Part shown: piece by piece, positions 31,741-43,985 of the stretch | Layout of the letters: the number at the start of each line of letters is the position of its first letter | Position numbering within the stretch: position 1 is the first letter of the stretch | Assembly (NCBI GenBank): GCA_033557465.1 | Contig: CM066040.1 | Location: forward strand, 327,750,297 to 327,814,296 | Direction of reading: 5' to 3' | Length of the DNA stretch: 64,000 nt | From: Ichthyophis bannanicus | Taxonomy: Eukaryota; Chordata; Amphibia; Gymnophiona; Ichthyophiidae | Notes under the pieces: generated by a model | What the model was told of the DNA's origin: nothing | The model's input: the letters and a program-made list of their open reading frames with translations, nothing else | Databases searched by the model: none | Made by a program: the position numbers and the translations under genes

Positions 31741-33374
31741 CGTGAGGCCGTGGAGAGACTGAATGAATTCTTTGCTTCAGTCTTTACTGAGGAAGATGTA
31801 GGGATGTTACCCATGACTGAAGTGATATTTAAAGGTGCGGAAGAATTGAAGGAAATATCGATACATCGAGAAGATGTATTACAACTATTAGATAAACTGA
31901 AGAGTAGCAAATCACCTAGGCCGGATGGTATACATCCAAGGGTGTTGAAAGAACTGAAATATGAGATTGTAGACCCGCTATTAGTAATCTGAGAACTATC
32001 ATTAAAATCATCTCTAATACCTAAAGATTGGAGAATCGCCAACGTAACACCAATTTTTAAAAAGGGTTCCAGGGGTGATCCGGGAAACTACAGACCGGTG
32101 AGCCTCACGTCAGTACCGGGGAAAATGGTAGAAACCATCATAAAGAATAAAATTACTCAGCATGTAGATAGTCATGGCCTAATGGGAGACAGCCAACATG
32201 GCTTTAGACAAGGAAGATCTTGTCTTACTAATCTGTTGTGTTTTTTTGAAAGTGTGAATAAACAGGTGGACAAAGGTGAGTCGGTTGATATAGTGTATCT
32301 GGACTTTCAGAAAGCCTTTGACAAGGTCCCTCATCAGAGACTTTTGGCAAAAATAAAGAGTCATGGGATAGGAGGCTGTGTACTGCTGTGGATCAAGAAC
32401 TGTTTAAAAGATAGAAAGCAGAGGGTTGGGCTAAATGGCCAATTTTCCCAATGGAGAAAGGTGAATAGTGTTGTACCCCAGGGATCTGTGCTGGGTCCGC
32501 TGCTTTTTGACATATTCATAAATGACCTGGAAAGTGGAATAACGAGTGAGGTTATCAAATTTGCAGATGACACAAAACTATTTAAAGTTGTTAAACCCAA
32601 GAGGATTGTGGAAAATTGCAAGAGGATCTTGATAAATTAGAAGACTGGGCATCAAAATGGCAGATGAAATTTAATGTGGACAAGTGCAAAGTTATGCACC
32701 TAGGGAAGAACAACCCAAACTATGGTTACACAATGCAAGGTTCCACATTAGGAACCACCACCCAGGAAAAAGATTTAGGCGTCATTGTGGATAACATGTT
32801 AAAACCCTCGGCCCAGTGTGCAGCGGCAGCCAAGAGAGCAAATAGAATGCTAGGTATCATAAGGAAAGGAATGGAAAATAAAACAAAAGATATTATAATG
32901 CCTCTATATCGTTCCATGGTGAGACTGCACCTTGAATATTGTGTGCAATTGTAGTCGCCGTATCTTAAAAAGGATATAGAGTTGTTAAAAAAGGTTCAGA
33001 GAAGAGCCACCAAAATGGTAAAGGGGATGGAAGGATACTCCTATGAAGAAAGGCTAAAAAGGTTAGGGCTCTTTAACCTGGAAAAGAGATGGCTGAGGGG
33101 AGATATGATAGAAGTCTATAAATTAATGAATGGAGTGGAACAGGTAAACGTAGATAGATTGTTTACATTATCAGAATATAGAAAGACTAGGGGACATGCA
33201 ATGAAGCTACAGGGCAAACTATTTAAGACAAATAAAAGAAAATATTTTTTCACTCAACGTGTAATCAAACTCTGGAATTTGTTACCCGAGGATGTAGTAA
33301 AGGCTGTTAGTGTAGCTGGGTTTAAAAAAGGTTTGGACAAGTTCCTGGAGGAAAGGTCCATAAACCATTATTAA
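31741..33374 (+). pseudogene. CR1 copy 3 ORF2 reverse transcriptase and C-terminus
   Basis: RT blocks: SSKSPRPDGIHPRVLKEL (about 31905-31960), [40 protein letters not shown] (block with the first catalytic Asp), [19 protein letters not shown] and [10 protein letters not shown] (the FADD palm motif, intact, about 32560-32583). C-terminal [52 protein letters not shown] and [19 protein letters not shown] follow. A frameshift near 32630 and stop codons at about 31990 and 32953 break it. The 180-codon RT piece 32098-32640 is open. Confidence 0.9.
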
Positions 33375-33522
33375 GAAGGGACCCAGTACAAGCACTGCGG
33401 AACCTGTGTCTTTTGGGGAAACTGCTAGATACGTATGACCTAGATTGGCCACTGTTGGAAACAGAATACTGGGCTTGATGGACCTTGGTTTGACCCAGTA
33501 TGGCATATCTTATGTTCTTATG
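31741..33522 (+). mobile_element. CR1 copy 3, 5'-truncated with intact 3' end
   Basis: About 1.8 kb inserted in the DIRS recombinase, in the opposite direction. It begins in the ORF2 linker (RLNEFFASVFTEEDVG), covers RT to stop, and ends with a complete 3'UTR: ccactgttggaaacagaata, 'gacccagtatggcatatc', and the terminal ttatgttcttatg. The same 3'UTR recurs at 51098-51402, 54434-54903 and 15880/21781. Little divergence makes this the youngest-looking LINE here. Confidence 0.9.
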
Positions 33523-34490
33523 AGTACAGGAAGGTAAACCGCTTGGTTTAAATGAAAGGGCGAAACCACCTTTGGCATAAAGTGTGGATGAGTTCTAAGG
33601 ACTACCTTATCATGATGGAACCTTGTTTAAGGAGGATCAGTCACCAACGCTTGCAATTCACTGATGCGACGTGCTGATGTGATTGCAATGAGAAAGATAA
33701 CCTTCCAGGAAAGGAATTTCAAAGAGGTAGTGGCTAATGATTCAAAGGGCGGTTTCATGAGCTGCCCAAGAACCAGATTCAAGTCCCATGCCACCGTGGT
33801 GGCTTTATGGGAGGCTTCGTTAAAAGAAGACCTCTCATAAATCTCGCTATGAGAGGATGAGAGGAAATGGGTTGTCCATTTAGAGGCTTGAAAGAAGCTG
33901 CAATAGCACTCAAATGGACTCTCACTAAATTGGTCTTAAGCCCTGCATTTGATAAATGGAGGAACTCCAGTAATGATTCCAGAGGTATCGCAAGAGGGTT
34001 AAGACCCTTCTGCGAGCACCATATGGTAAACCTTTTCCACTTGAATGCATAAGAGCATCTTGTGGAAGGTTTCCTGGAAGCACGAAGGATATCCTTTACC
34101 TGCTGGGAAAGGTTAAGACTGTGAATTTCTAGGCTTTCAGCAACCAGGCCCTGAGATGCAGAGACTGAGGATTGGGATGCCACAGCATTCCATCCTCTTG
34201 AGAAAGAAGATCTGGAGCAGATCCTAACTTCAGAGGCAGAGCTTGAAAGAGATGTAGGAGCAGAGGGTACCACGGTTGCCATGGCCAACGTGGAGCTATG
34301 AGGATCATATGACCTCTGTCTCTCTGAAGCTTGAACAGGGTTTTGGGAATTAGAGGAATGGATGGAAAGGCATACAGGAAGTCCTGACCCCAATGAAGGA
34401 GGAAAGCATCCCTGGCCTGACAACTTTGAGCCGGAACTCTGGAACAGAACTGGGGAAGTTTGGCATTCAGCAGACTTGCAAAGAGGTCTA
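33523..34490 (-). pseudogene. DIRS A copy 1 recombinase, N-terminal and first catalytic part
   Basis: The minus strand has LSQQVKDILRASRKPSTRCS, YAFKWKRFTIWCSQKGL and LEFLHLSNAGLKTNLVRVHLS, the SAM-like N-terminal DNA-binding domain of tyrosine recombinases. Downstream in another frame LIAITSARRISELQAL gives the first catalytic Arg. CR1 copy 3 follows at the low side. Confidence 0.8.
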
Positions 34491-36040
34491 TGTCCGGGGT
34501 TCCGCAAATTTGAAAAATTTCGGCCATCTGGTCTGCACGGAGAGACCATTCGTGTGGAAGCAGAACTCGACTGAGTGTCTGCCCAAGAGTTTTGAATGCC
34601 TGGAAGATACACCGCAAGGAGATGAATCTGATGCTCTCTGTTGAGGGCCCATAGTCACAAAGCTTCGTTGCACAGTGACAGAGAGCCTGTTCCGCCCTGC
34701 TTGTTCACATAGAACATGGCTACCTGATTGCCCGTTTGAACTAGGACTGTCTTGTAGATGAGCTGGGTGTGAAATACCCAAAGAGCAAGGAAGATTGCTC
34801 TGAGCTCCAGGAGGCTGATATGGAGATAAGCCTCCTGTGACGTCCAGGTACCCTGGATAGTGAGACCGTGCAGGTGGGCTTCCCAACCCACCTGTGAAGT
34901 ATCTGTTAGAGTGGCTTGGGGTGGGGGTTGCTGAAAAGGAGACCCCACCAGAAGGTTTTTGGGTAACTGCCGCTTTTGTACATATGTATGATAGTTCCGG
35001 AAGGTCTATATGTAGACCCTGCGATGTGTGCTGTGTATTACCCCTCTTCTTGCTATCTATGCCCCAAACTTTCTGTCTTGATTTTGTGACATATCCCAAA
35101 ACTATAATCAGACCGCTTCTGATCGCTGGAAGTAGCGGTATATAAGTGTTTGCTAAATAAATAAATAAATAAAAATACTGGAGGGACAAAATAAGGTGAT
35201 CTGAATTTGCTATTTTGTCTGACAGGCAACCTGACGCCTGAGTCCACTGAGTGGATAAGGTCCACTGAGCTGCCCTCATATGAAGGCGAGCATAAGGAAC
35301 CACATGCACAGTGGATGCCATGTGGCCTAGCAACTGTAACATTTCCCGAGCAGTGAGGTGGGGTTTTAGCACTGCCTGGGAAGCTAACTGCACAATGCGA
35401 AGGCAGCGGGGCTGTGGAAGGAAGGCCCTTGTCTGTCTGGTATCCAGAAGAGCTCCTATAAACTCTAGGGATTGAGTGGGAGCAAGGTTGGACTTTGGGA
35501 AGTTTATGACAAGTCCCAAATACTGAAGGAGGCACATTGTGCGAGACAGAGCCATCCTGGCCTCTGGCTCTGAAGAGGCTCGAATGAGCCAGCCATCTAA
35601 GTAAGGGAAGACTAATATTCCCAGGGTGCGGAGAAATGCTGCTACCACAACCATGCATTTTGTGAATACCTTTGGTGCAGAAGCCAGGCCAAAAGGAAGA
35701 ACCCTGTATTGGTAGTGCTTCCCTTGAAACAGGAACCAAAGGAACTTTCGGTGAGTTGGATAGATGAGAACATGAGTGTACGCATCCTTGAGATCTAGAG
35801 AACAAAGCCAATCCTGACTCTGAAGGTATGGCAGCAGAGTTCCTTGAGAAATCATTTTGAACTTCTCTCTGAACAGGAATTTGTTCAATACTCTGAGGTC
35901 TAGAATGGGTCTGTGTCCTCCTGTTTTCTTTGGAATAAGGAAATAGGGGGAGTAAAACCCTGTACCCCGTTGGGGAATGGGCACCTCTTCTATTGCCCCT
36001 TGAGCAAGGAACATATTAACTTCTTGACCTAACCGGTCGT
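34488..36040 (-). pseudogene. DIRS A copy 1 reverse transcriptase / RNase H
   Basis: The 508-codon minus-strand frame starts FLAQGAIEEVPIPQRGTGFY and includes FLIPKKTGGHRPILDLRVLN, SLDLKDAYTHVLIYPTHRKF (first catalytic Asp), YRVLPFGLASAPKVFTKCM and FPYLDGWLI. The palm box is YLDG where DIRS RTs have YLDD, so this copy is catalytically dead. The thumb region follows (LQYLGLVINFPKSNLAPTQS, IGALLDTRQ). After an L2-type tail at 34985-35177 the RNase H portion continues in other frames (FHTQLIYKTVLVQTGNQVAM and CGTPDIDLFASLLNAKLPQF). It has the DIRS order gag, RT/RH, recombinase. Confidence 0.85.
34985..35177 (+). mobile_element. L2-type 3' tail in DIRS RT/RH
   Basis: It ends 'atcgctggaagtagcggtat' 'ataagtgtttgctaaataaa' with an (aaat)n run. 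It interrupts the RT/RNase H frame and creates a foreign stretch in the 508-aa ORF. Confidence 0.75.
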
Positions 36041-36497
36041 TGAAAGAGGTCTGAGAATTGAACTGTCTTACTATTGTAGGAGGGGAGCATGCTGAGGAAA
36101 TGAAGCTTGTACCCCTCTCTTACAATAGACAGAGTCCAATTTTCTGCTGTTATCTGACCCCATCTGGAGGCAAAATGACTTAACCTTCCTGGGATGCTGG
36201 AGGGTTCTGGGCAGTTTAGGGCCAGGAAGGCAAAGTTCTCTAGACAGGAGTCAAAGCCCCTGTGGAGGCAGAGTCTGCTGAGCCGGTTGAGGCTTAGCTG
36301 CTTTTGGCTTCCTTTGTTGCCTAGGTTGTTGCTGCTGTCCCTTTAGGGCAGACTGACCTGAACGATGTCCCTGCTGTGTATAGGAGGGAAAAACCTTTTC
36401 TTCTTGCTGAAGAATGGTTTCTTAGAGGATCTTTTCCTTGCAGAATCAGCTATAGATTTGGACAATCTATCCAACGTGATATCGTCAGCATGAATCT

Positions 36498-36566
36498 GGT
36501 CTTTTGTTTTAATGTAAACCGCGCTGATGGCAAATAGTGCGGTATATAAGAAATTGTAATAAATAA
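36498..36566 (+). mobile_element. Short L2/SINE 3' tail with 8-bp target duplication
   Basis: The 69-bp insert tttaatgtaaaccgcgctga, then 'aatagtgcggtatataag', then an (aaat)n tail. The octamer atgaatct is at 36490-36497 and again at 36567-36574. It shows that very short 3' pieces of this LINE/SINE are inserted on their own. Confidence 0.75.
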
Positions 36567-36579
36567 ATGAATCTCATTA

Positions 36580-38150
36580 GCTTTTTCCTGCCAATTCTTG
36601 CCAGAGATTCTCTCCTGTGCAAGGTATATTCCCCAGTTTGTCCTGTACCCAGATTTCCAAGTCAGATGCCTGGAGCCAGGCAATTCTACATGCACCTATG
36701 GCAATAGCAGAGGTTCTACTTATGCATTCAAAGCAGTCAAAGGCTGCATGATTCACAAACTTGGAAACATCCTGAGCATGTTTGACAAGGGTGAGGTAAT
36801 CTTGCCTCTTATCAGGAAGGAGAGAGGGCTCATAAGCTCTAAGTCTCCTGTGACTTCCTTAAGGAATATTCCCATATACAAGATATAGGAACTGATCCTA
36901 GCGGAGAGCATGGAAGCCTGGAAGGATCGACGTCCAAAGGCGTCAAGAGTCCTGCATTCAAGTCTTGGAGGATTAGATGCATGCCTTTTTGCACTCTTTA
37001 TCCGTCTCATGGCTGATTCCACCACCATGGAATGGTGTGGTAATTGAGTCTTCTGAAACCCAGGACAAGGAGGAACTTGATACATGGTGTCAAGTCTTTG
37101 AGAATGAGGAGATGTGGTCAGAGGTGTTTCCCACATCCTTAACATAAGATCATGCAAGATCTCATGAATAGGTAAGGTAGCTGCTTCCTTGGGAGCTTTA
37201 GGGTATTGAAGGATTTCTAATTCCTTTGCCCTAGGCTCTTTTTCAGGAGCCACTGTGATGGAAAGACCTCGGGCCACATCTCGGATAAAATCCTGACAGG
37301 ACATATCCTCTGGTGGAGACATCCTACGCTGAGGAGAAGAGGAACCCTCGGGAAGAGGTACTCTGGTATCGGCAGAGCTTTCGGAGTCTTCAGACTCATC
37401 CGAGGATTCGAAGTATCTCCGATCCGGGTGATCGTGCAAGGCACAGTACTGATCGAAGATGGCATCGGAGTGGTCTGGTACAGACTTGTCGATGCCGGAT
37501 AGAGACGCCATGACTCGGTCCCGGTAGAATACCTGCCAATGTCGATGCAGTCGGTGCTGGTACCGGTTGAATTGTCTGAAGCGGTTTCAGGGGCATCGAG
37601 GCCGTGAGAAGAACCGCCAGACTGTGTTCAATAGCCAAGAATCTCTGGTCTATCGAAGCTGCTGATGCTTGGGTATCAGTGCCAGATAAAACGTCCGGAA
37701 CCCCAGAGCATGGCACCAGTAGTTCTGCCGAGGTTGAAGCCTCAAGAACATCCTGGAGCCTCGTTAGTGCTTTGGAAGCCGAAGCCTCCTGCCAGGGCAA
37801 TTTTGCCGGTGAAAGTCCCTCAGGGCAATGCCAGAGGCATCTCGATGTTTCGAAGGAGACCTACCCTTTGAGGACTGGCTAGATTTATGTTTAGTTACCT
37901 GAGATCCATGGGAGGAAGATGAAGCCCTGGAGGACATCGATGCCACGGAGGCTGCATCGAAGGGAAAAAGGGTGCTAAACTTAGCAGCTTGGTTTTGCCG
38001 GCCCCTCTTTGACATCATCCCACAGGCAACACACTCTGAAATAGAGTGGTCAGGACTTAAACATTTGAGGCACCACTCACGGGTGTCGGTGAAGGAGATG
38101 GTACCGCCACATTTAGAACACTTTTTAAAACCCGAAGCGGGTTTCTCCAT
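36580..38150 (-). pseudogene. DIRS A copy 1 gag-like ORF (frameshifted)
   Basis: Minus strand start MEKPASGFKKCSKCGGT (ATG near 38147), with FTDTREWCLKCLSPDHSISE: a C-x2-C ... C-x2-C ... zinc-ribbon-like pattern as in copy 2. The middle is Ser/Thr-rich. The C-terminal core (36753-37511 frame) has IHEILHDLMLRMWETPLTTS, QLPHHSMVVESAMRRIKSAK and TLDAFGRRSFQASML, homologous to residues about 380-470 of the copy 2 gag. At least two frameshifts. Confidence 0.75.
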
Positions 38151-38399
38151 CTTGAGGAAAAAACCGGGCCTAATGCCCAAAATGGCATGTGGCAGCCAAA
38201 AAGAAAATTACTGGAGAAAGACTCCAGAAACAAAGTTAGTAGTAGGTTTTTTTTTTTTTAGAAAAAAAAAAAGAACCACGGGCGGTACTGGTATAAGATC
38301 GAGGGAAGGCAGACATGACCACAAAAAAAGAAGTATAAGAAGGGAATTTTCTGCGGTGACAGGATGTGCGACCTGTCGGCTCCACGGAAAACGAAGAAA

Positions 38400-38560
38400 T
38401 GGAAAGGGATAGTTGGGAAAGGTGGGAAGGCAGCATGCAGGCGCTGTGGGATGCTCCCAAAAGCTTTCCTATTGGATGCTGGGGAGCGTTCCCGCACAGG
38501 CTCTGTCGGTACCGATGATACCCATATGTGAAGACTACATTCCTGCTTGTTCCTGGAGAT
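38400..38560 (-). repeat. DIRS A copy 1 terminal inverted repeat, right
   Basis: gcgctgtgggatgctcccaa, 'tctgtcggtaccgatga', 'tacccatatgtgaagac', ending ttcctggagat. It is the inverted complement of 30120-30260. CR1 copy 2 resumes directly after. Confidence 0.9.
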
Positions 38561-39460
38561 GGATGTTACCAGTGGTGTGCCCCAGGGATCTGTCCTTGGT
38601 CCGATTCTTTTTAACATCTTTATTAGTGATATAGTGGAAGGGCTGTCGGGTAAGGTTTGCCTCTTTGCGGATGATACCAAAATTTGAAATAGAGTAGACA
38701 CCCAGGAAGGTGTAGATAACATGAGGAGGGATCTAGCTAATCTTGAAGAATGGTCTAGAATTTGGCAGCTGGGATTTAATGTTAAAAAATGCAAGGTCAT
38801 GCATTTGGGCTGCAGCAATTCAAGGGAGCAATATAATATAGGGGGTGAAGTACTTTTGTCCACTAAAGAGTGGGACCTAGGCGTGGTTGTGTCTGATGAT
38901 CTTAAAGTAGCTAAACAGGTAGAAAAGGCGACAGCAAAAGCTAGAAGGATGCTTGGGTGCATACGGAGAGGAATGGCTAGCAGACAAATGGAGGTGATAG
39001 TTCCTCTGTATACGTCTTTGGTGTGACCTCATTTGGAGTAGTGTGCAATTCTGGAGACCGCACCTTCAAAAAGGATATAAACAGGATGGAGTCAGTACAG
39101 AGGGTGGCTACTAAAATGGTTAGTGGTCTTCATTATAAAGCATGAGAGGACAGACTTAAGGATCTTAATATGTACACCTTAGAGGAAAGGCGGGATAGAG
39201 GTGATATGCCATGAAGGTATTTAAACATCTCAATCATAAATGCACAGGGGAAGAGCCTCTTTCCATTGAAAGCAAGTTCTGCTACGAGGGGACATGGGAT
39301 GAGGGTGGAGGCGGCGATATTCAGGAGCGATATACGGAAATATTTCTTTACGGAAAGAGTGGTGGATCAGTGGAATAGTCTCCCAGTGGAGGTGGTAGAG
39401 AAGAGGACAGTCTCTGAATTCAAAAAAGCATGAGACAAACACAGAGAATCTCTGAAAGGA
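38561..39460 (+). mobile_element. CR1 copy 2, second part (RT end and C-terminus)
   Basis: It continues from 30085: [29 protein letters not shown] (palm motif intact, stop just after), LEEWSRIWQLGFNVKKCKVM, EWDLGVVVSDDLKVAKQVEK, ARRMLGCIRRGMASRQMEVI. Then frame-broken C-terminal sequence to about 39460, where DIRS sequence resumes. Confidence 0.9.
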
Positions 39461-39464
39461 AAAA

Positions 39465-40230
39465 GGGAAAAAAGTGGGCAGCACTATCTCTTGATTGAGA
39501 TGAAAGTCCAAGACAATCTTCGGGAGGAACTTAGGATGAGTTCGCAGGACCACCTGGTTCTTATAGAACCTCGTGTATGGTGCCTCAGCCTTCAACACCT
39601 GGAGTTCAGTGACTCTCCGGGAGGAGGTGAGAGCTATCAAAAAGGCCACCTTACACGACAGGTGCTGCAGCGGGCAAGAAGCCATGGGCTCAAAGGGGGG
39701 CTTGGTCAGCTGCGTGAGGACCACATTGAGGTTCCATTCCACCGGAGGGGGGGCAGATAGGGGGCTTGGAAAGAAGCAGGCTTCACATGAAACGAGAGAC
39801 AAGCAGTAGCCCTGAAAGGGGTTTGCCCTCGATTGGGTGGTGGTTCGCTGAGATGGCACTCAGGTGAACCCTGACAGAGTTGGACTTCAGCCCAGACTGC
39901 GAGAGATGGAGCAGGTACTGCAAGACCAAACTGGTAGGGCAGGAGAATGGGTCCGCTCAGAGTTCGGAGCACCAGACCAAGAAACGACACCACTTGAAGT
40001 TATTCCATCTGGTCGAGTCCTTTCGAGAGGCCAAAAGAAATGTCCTCGATCTCCACGGGAAGGTGGTAGGAGGCTAGGGTGACCACTCAGCCACCAAGCT
40101 ATGGAAGGACAGGGACCTTGGACTGGGGTGAAGAAGCAACCCCTTCCTCCCACATAAGCAACTCCGGTGAGAACCCGAGTGGGACCGGGAGCTCCGTTGA
40201 GATGGAGCAGCAGGGGAAACCAAGGCTGCC
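39465..40230 (-). pseudogene. DIRS C tyrosine recombinase, N-terminal part
   Basis: The minus strand gives VEWNLNVVLTQLTKPPFEPM and KVAFLIALTSSRRVTELQVL, with the first catalytic Arg (SSRRVTEL). Then FHLNQEIVLPTFFPF. Sequence beyond (H-x-x-R, Tyr) is missing because CR1 adjoins. Confidence 0.75.
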
Positions 40231-40234
40231 TGGG

Positions 40235-41000
40235 TCACCTCGGGGATATGAGGATCACCGAGGCCCTGTCCCACTGGATCTTGAGGGGGTTCCGGCTGAT
40301 GAGGAGCATGGGGGGGGGGGGGTGGAGGCATACAGTAACACTGTGCTCCACAAGATGAGGAAGGGTGTCAGAGGCCACCCTGCCTGGGTGCAGGAAGGGA
40401 CCGCAGAATCGAGGAAGCTGCAAGTTTGCCAGGCTGGCGAAGAGGTCCAAGCCTTGAGTCCCCCAATGCTGAAAGAGCCACTGCACCATCCGGGGACACT
40501 GGCACCACTAGTGCAGCCGGAGGACCCTGCTGAGCTAGTCCGCCAAAGCATTGTCCTGACCTGGGAGGTAAGTGGCCCAGACAGTCATGCCCTGGCTCAC
40601 CGCAAAGGAGCACAGGGCTGTCTCCTCCAAACACAGGCTGTAGGAGCCGGTGCCCTCCCTGTTTGTTCACATAGAACATAGTGACCTGATTATCCATCTG
40701 GACCAGCACCGCCTGGTGCTGCAAGCGGTCCCTGAAAACACGGAGAGTGAGGTGAATTGCCTAGAGTTTCAGCAGATTTACCTGCTGCCTGGACTCCAAG
40801 GGACCAGGACCCCTGAGTGTGCCAACTCTCGCAGTGCGCTCCCCAGCCCTCCAGGGAGGCATCTGTGGTCAACACCTCCTGATGCGTCGAAGCTTGGAAG
40901 GGCATACCGCGAAGCAGGTTCCAGGACTCCTGCCACCAAGCCAGAGACTCCGCCACACTGGGAAAGACTGAGATGGGATCTCGGAGGCGGCTGACCGACT
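40235..41000 (-). pseudogene. DIRS C RNase H region
   Basis: Minus strand: VLVQMDNQVTMFYVNKQGG (the DN-A-V-YVNKQGG RNase H core), then WLFQHWGTQGLDLFASLANL and AGTPSRS-like sequence. Compare with HTQLIYKTVLVQTGNQVAMFY in copy 1. Frame-broken. Confidence 0.75.
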
Positions 41001-41030
41001 GCGTCCATTGTGCCCAGAGGTACCACTGTA

Positions 41031-42075
41031 TCACACACATGTTGAGACAGGCATTGAGCATGGACAGACTGTGGAGGCCATGTGGCTGAGAAAACGAAGC
41101 ATCGTCTGATCTGGGACGGCACCGCGGCCTCTCACTTCAGACACCAGGGACATGAGGCGATCCGCCCTGTCCCAGGGGAGAAAAGCCACGGCCCGAAGGG
41201 TGTCCAAGCGAGCCCCGATGAACTCCAGGGACTGAACTGGAGTGAGGTGGGATTTTGGGTAATTGATCAAAAACCCCAGCTGTTCCAGGCGGCCAATGGT
41301 GTGGTCCATGGACTGCCTGGCTTCGGAGGCCGTGCCTCCTGTTATGAGCTAGTCATCCAGATATGGGTAGACGAAGGTGCCCCGCTGCTGCAGGTGGGCT
41401 GCAACCATGGGCAGGCACTTGGTGAAGGCCCACAGGGTGGACACGAGGCTGAAGGGACGCACCCTGTACTGGTAATGGCTTCCCTGAACAATGAAGTGAA
41501 GGTACTTTCTGTGTTTAAGGTGGACAAGGATGTGAGTGTAGGCATCCTTTAAGTCCAAGGAACATAGCCAATCGCCTTGCTGCTGGTAGGGCAGTAATGT
41601 GCCAAGGGAGAGAATCTTGAACTTCTCCCGCACCTGGAACGTTTGAGGTTCTGCAGGTCAAAGATGGGCAAGGTCCCCTGTCCACTTGGGGATGAGGAAG
41701 TAATCGGGAGTAAAATCCCCATCCTCTGAGGTGGAGTGGGACTGGTTCTACCGTGCCGTCCTTGAAGAGGCCTCCGAGCTCCTGACTCAAGAGGGCCTGG
41801 TGCAGGGGAGGGCGATGTAGCTCCCCGGGAAAGTACGGAGAAGGAACCTGGTCCAGATGGAGGCAAAAGCCCTCCCTAACGACCTGGAGAATCCAGGCAT
41901 CGGTGGAAATGGACTCCCACATGTGGGAGAAGTGGACTAGGTGCCCCCTGACGGACAGCCGTCCTGCCGGATGGGGACAGGCTATGCTGATGGCATCAAA
42001 CCCCTGAGGCTGGCTGAGCCGGAGCTGGGGGTTGGGTCTCGGGGCCCTTCGGCTTACAAGGGGGCCACTACCCAT
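41031..42075 (-). pseudogene. DIRS C reverse transcriptase
   Basis: Minus strand: WLCSLDLKDAYTHILVHLKH (first catalytic Asp), YRVRPFSLVSTLWAFTKCL, then FVYPYLDD, the intact palm motif at about 41349-41365. MDHTIGRLEQLGFLINYPKS and FIGARLDTLRA follow. Upstream LSQELGGLFKDGTVEPVPLH is the typical N-terminal RT region. Several frameshifts make it inactive despite the intact YLDD. Confidence 0.8.
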
Positions 42076-42094
42076 GGACTCGCCGTGGCCATCC

Positions 42095-43985
42095 TTAACA
42101 GAGGGTCGATGCCAGAGGATAGGCCAGGTAGCCCCTGTATGGGAGCTCCTTCCAATGGAAGGAGTTCTTGCTCTGTTGCTTCTTCCTGGGGAGGAAGGAA
42201 GTTTTATGGAAGAGGCGAGTGTACGTCACGTACTCCGCCTCAATCTTCACGGCCTTGTCCTCCATGGGTTTGCCAAACAGCTGCTCCCCGAGGCAGGGGA
42301 CATCCATCAGCTTCTCCTGGACCCACTGTTCCAGGTCCAAGGATTGGAGCCAAGCCTGCCGGCGGGCTTCAATGCCAGCCGCTGCCAACTGGGCAGAAGA
42401 CTCAAAGCCGTCGTAAGCTGCTCGTGAAAGATACTTCGAGCATTCACCGACAGACTTCGAGAGGGCCTGAAAACGCCAGAGATGGTCTTCGTCAAGGCCC
42501 GCCGCAAAGCCTCCAAGCTCTCTAGTGAGGTCACAAAGAAACATCCCAATGTATAATTGGTAAACTTGGATGTGGCACGACAACATGGAGCCCTGATAAG
42601 CCTTGCACCCAAGGGCATCAAAGGTATGAGCTCTCTGCCCGGGCGGGGGGGGGGGGGGGGGAGACACGCAAATGAGTCTTTTGGCTCTTCAGCTTCCACA
42701 TGGCTGATTCGACCGCCATCGATATGTGGCGAGCTGGGCTTTCTGAACCCCCAGACCTCGTTGGACCCTGTACATAGCGTCCAGGCGCTTGCTTACAATC
42801 GGGACAGAAGCTGGGGACTCCCACATGCGGAGCAGGAGGCGGTTCAGAATGGGAGGAACCGGCACAGAGAGCCTCCCTCGGAGGAGCTTCGTATTGCAGA
42901 ATATCAAGCTCCTTGGCACAGGGCTCCTCCTCCGACTCAGTGGCGAGCCCAAGGACCCACCCCATATCCCGGACGAACTCCAAGGAGGTGTCCTCAAACC
43001 GCTGCCTCTGGGTCGGTAGGGAGGTGCTGGAGGGGGGGAGGTCTCCCTGTTGGATTCCCAGTCTAAGTAGTCCATGGAGGACTCGAAGTCAGGCAGCTCG
43101 AGACGGGTCGGTGACTCGTGCTGGGTCTCTGAGGCCAAAACTTGCCCAGAGCTGAAGGCACTCGCCAATGAAGATCTTGTGCCCGAGGAATGGGACGGAG
43201 ATAGAGACCCTCGCCAGGGATCCTCTTGAGGTTTCTGGCTCTCATGGGTCAGAATGGTGGCCCAGGGAGTCCTCAAGGTTGAGATCTCTATGGTCTTGAG
43301 GCATGTGCCGGCAGGGCCGGTCAGCAGCATCTGCTGGGCAGCGAGGAACGCAGAAATGCTGCGTTCCAAGGCCAGCATTCAGGCCTCCCACTTGGGAGTG
43401 GGGCCTTGTGACACCGACGCCGGGATGACCAGGTCAGGTGTCGAGGAGGAGAGGGTGTCCTCATGGGGAGGACCCTCAGGAGACCAAGCGCCTTCACCGG
43501 AGGCCTCCGTATTGATTCAAGGCACTTTACTGGGCCGCTCCCTCTCCGACTCTAGAGACTGCTAAGGGGGGCTGAGAGACCGGGTGCATGACATTTCACG
43601 CTTGTCTGGCGCCCCCAGAGTCCTCGAGGTCTCCTCCTTATGCTTGCATTCAGGCGACCCCTGGTCAGAATGCCACTGGTCCCAGGGAGGAGCCTTGGGA
43701 GACTCCGGAGCTGGCAGAGCAGAAGAGCAGGAGGCTACCGGGGATACCAGGGCTGCCTTACAGAAGAGATCATCCAGCTTCTGCTTATGACTCTGGATGG
43801 CCTTGGAGGACATCTTCTTACAGAGGGAGCATAGCTCTAGGTCATGGTCGGCTCCTAGACACCTCAGTCATGGGTGTCTGTGAGCAACATGTTTTTGGAG
43901 CATCACATTTCTTAAAACCGGAGGCCATTGGGGCAAAAAGGACCCCTGCAAGGTCAAAGATCCTCGACATGGCCAGTGGTTAAAA
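42095..43985 (-). pseudogene. DIRS C gag-like ORF
   Basis: Minus-strand start near 43980: MASGFKKCDAPKTCCSQTP, similar to 'PASGFKKCSKCGG' of copy 1. Later pieces include ALERSISAFLAAQQMLL, LNRLLLRMWESPASVPIVSK and FDALGCKAYQGSMLSCHIQV, matching the C-terminal gag core (LLKVWKSPL, TLEAFGRQAFQNSML) of the other family A elements. Frame-broken, with a G19-type run at 42643-42661. Confidence 0.75.

Larger units (their letters stand above)
30085..38560 (-). mobile_element. DIRS-like retroelement, family A copy 1, full structure
   Basis: About 8.5 kb including nested insertions. From the right (5') end: terminal repeat (about 38400-38560), gag-like ORF (36590-38150), RT and RNase H (34500-36040), tyrosine recombinase (31205-31258 plus 31402-31740 plus 33523-34480), internal complementary region (30342-30440), left terminal repeat (30085-30260). 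It is inserted in CR1 copy 2; the flanking CR1 sequence joins with no duplication, typical for recombinase-driven insertion. Later insertions: a palindromic hammerhead element, an L2/SINE tail, CR1 copy 3 and two L2-type tails. Confidence 0.9.
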
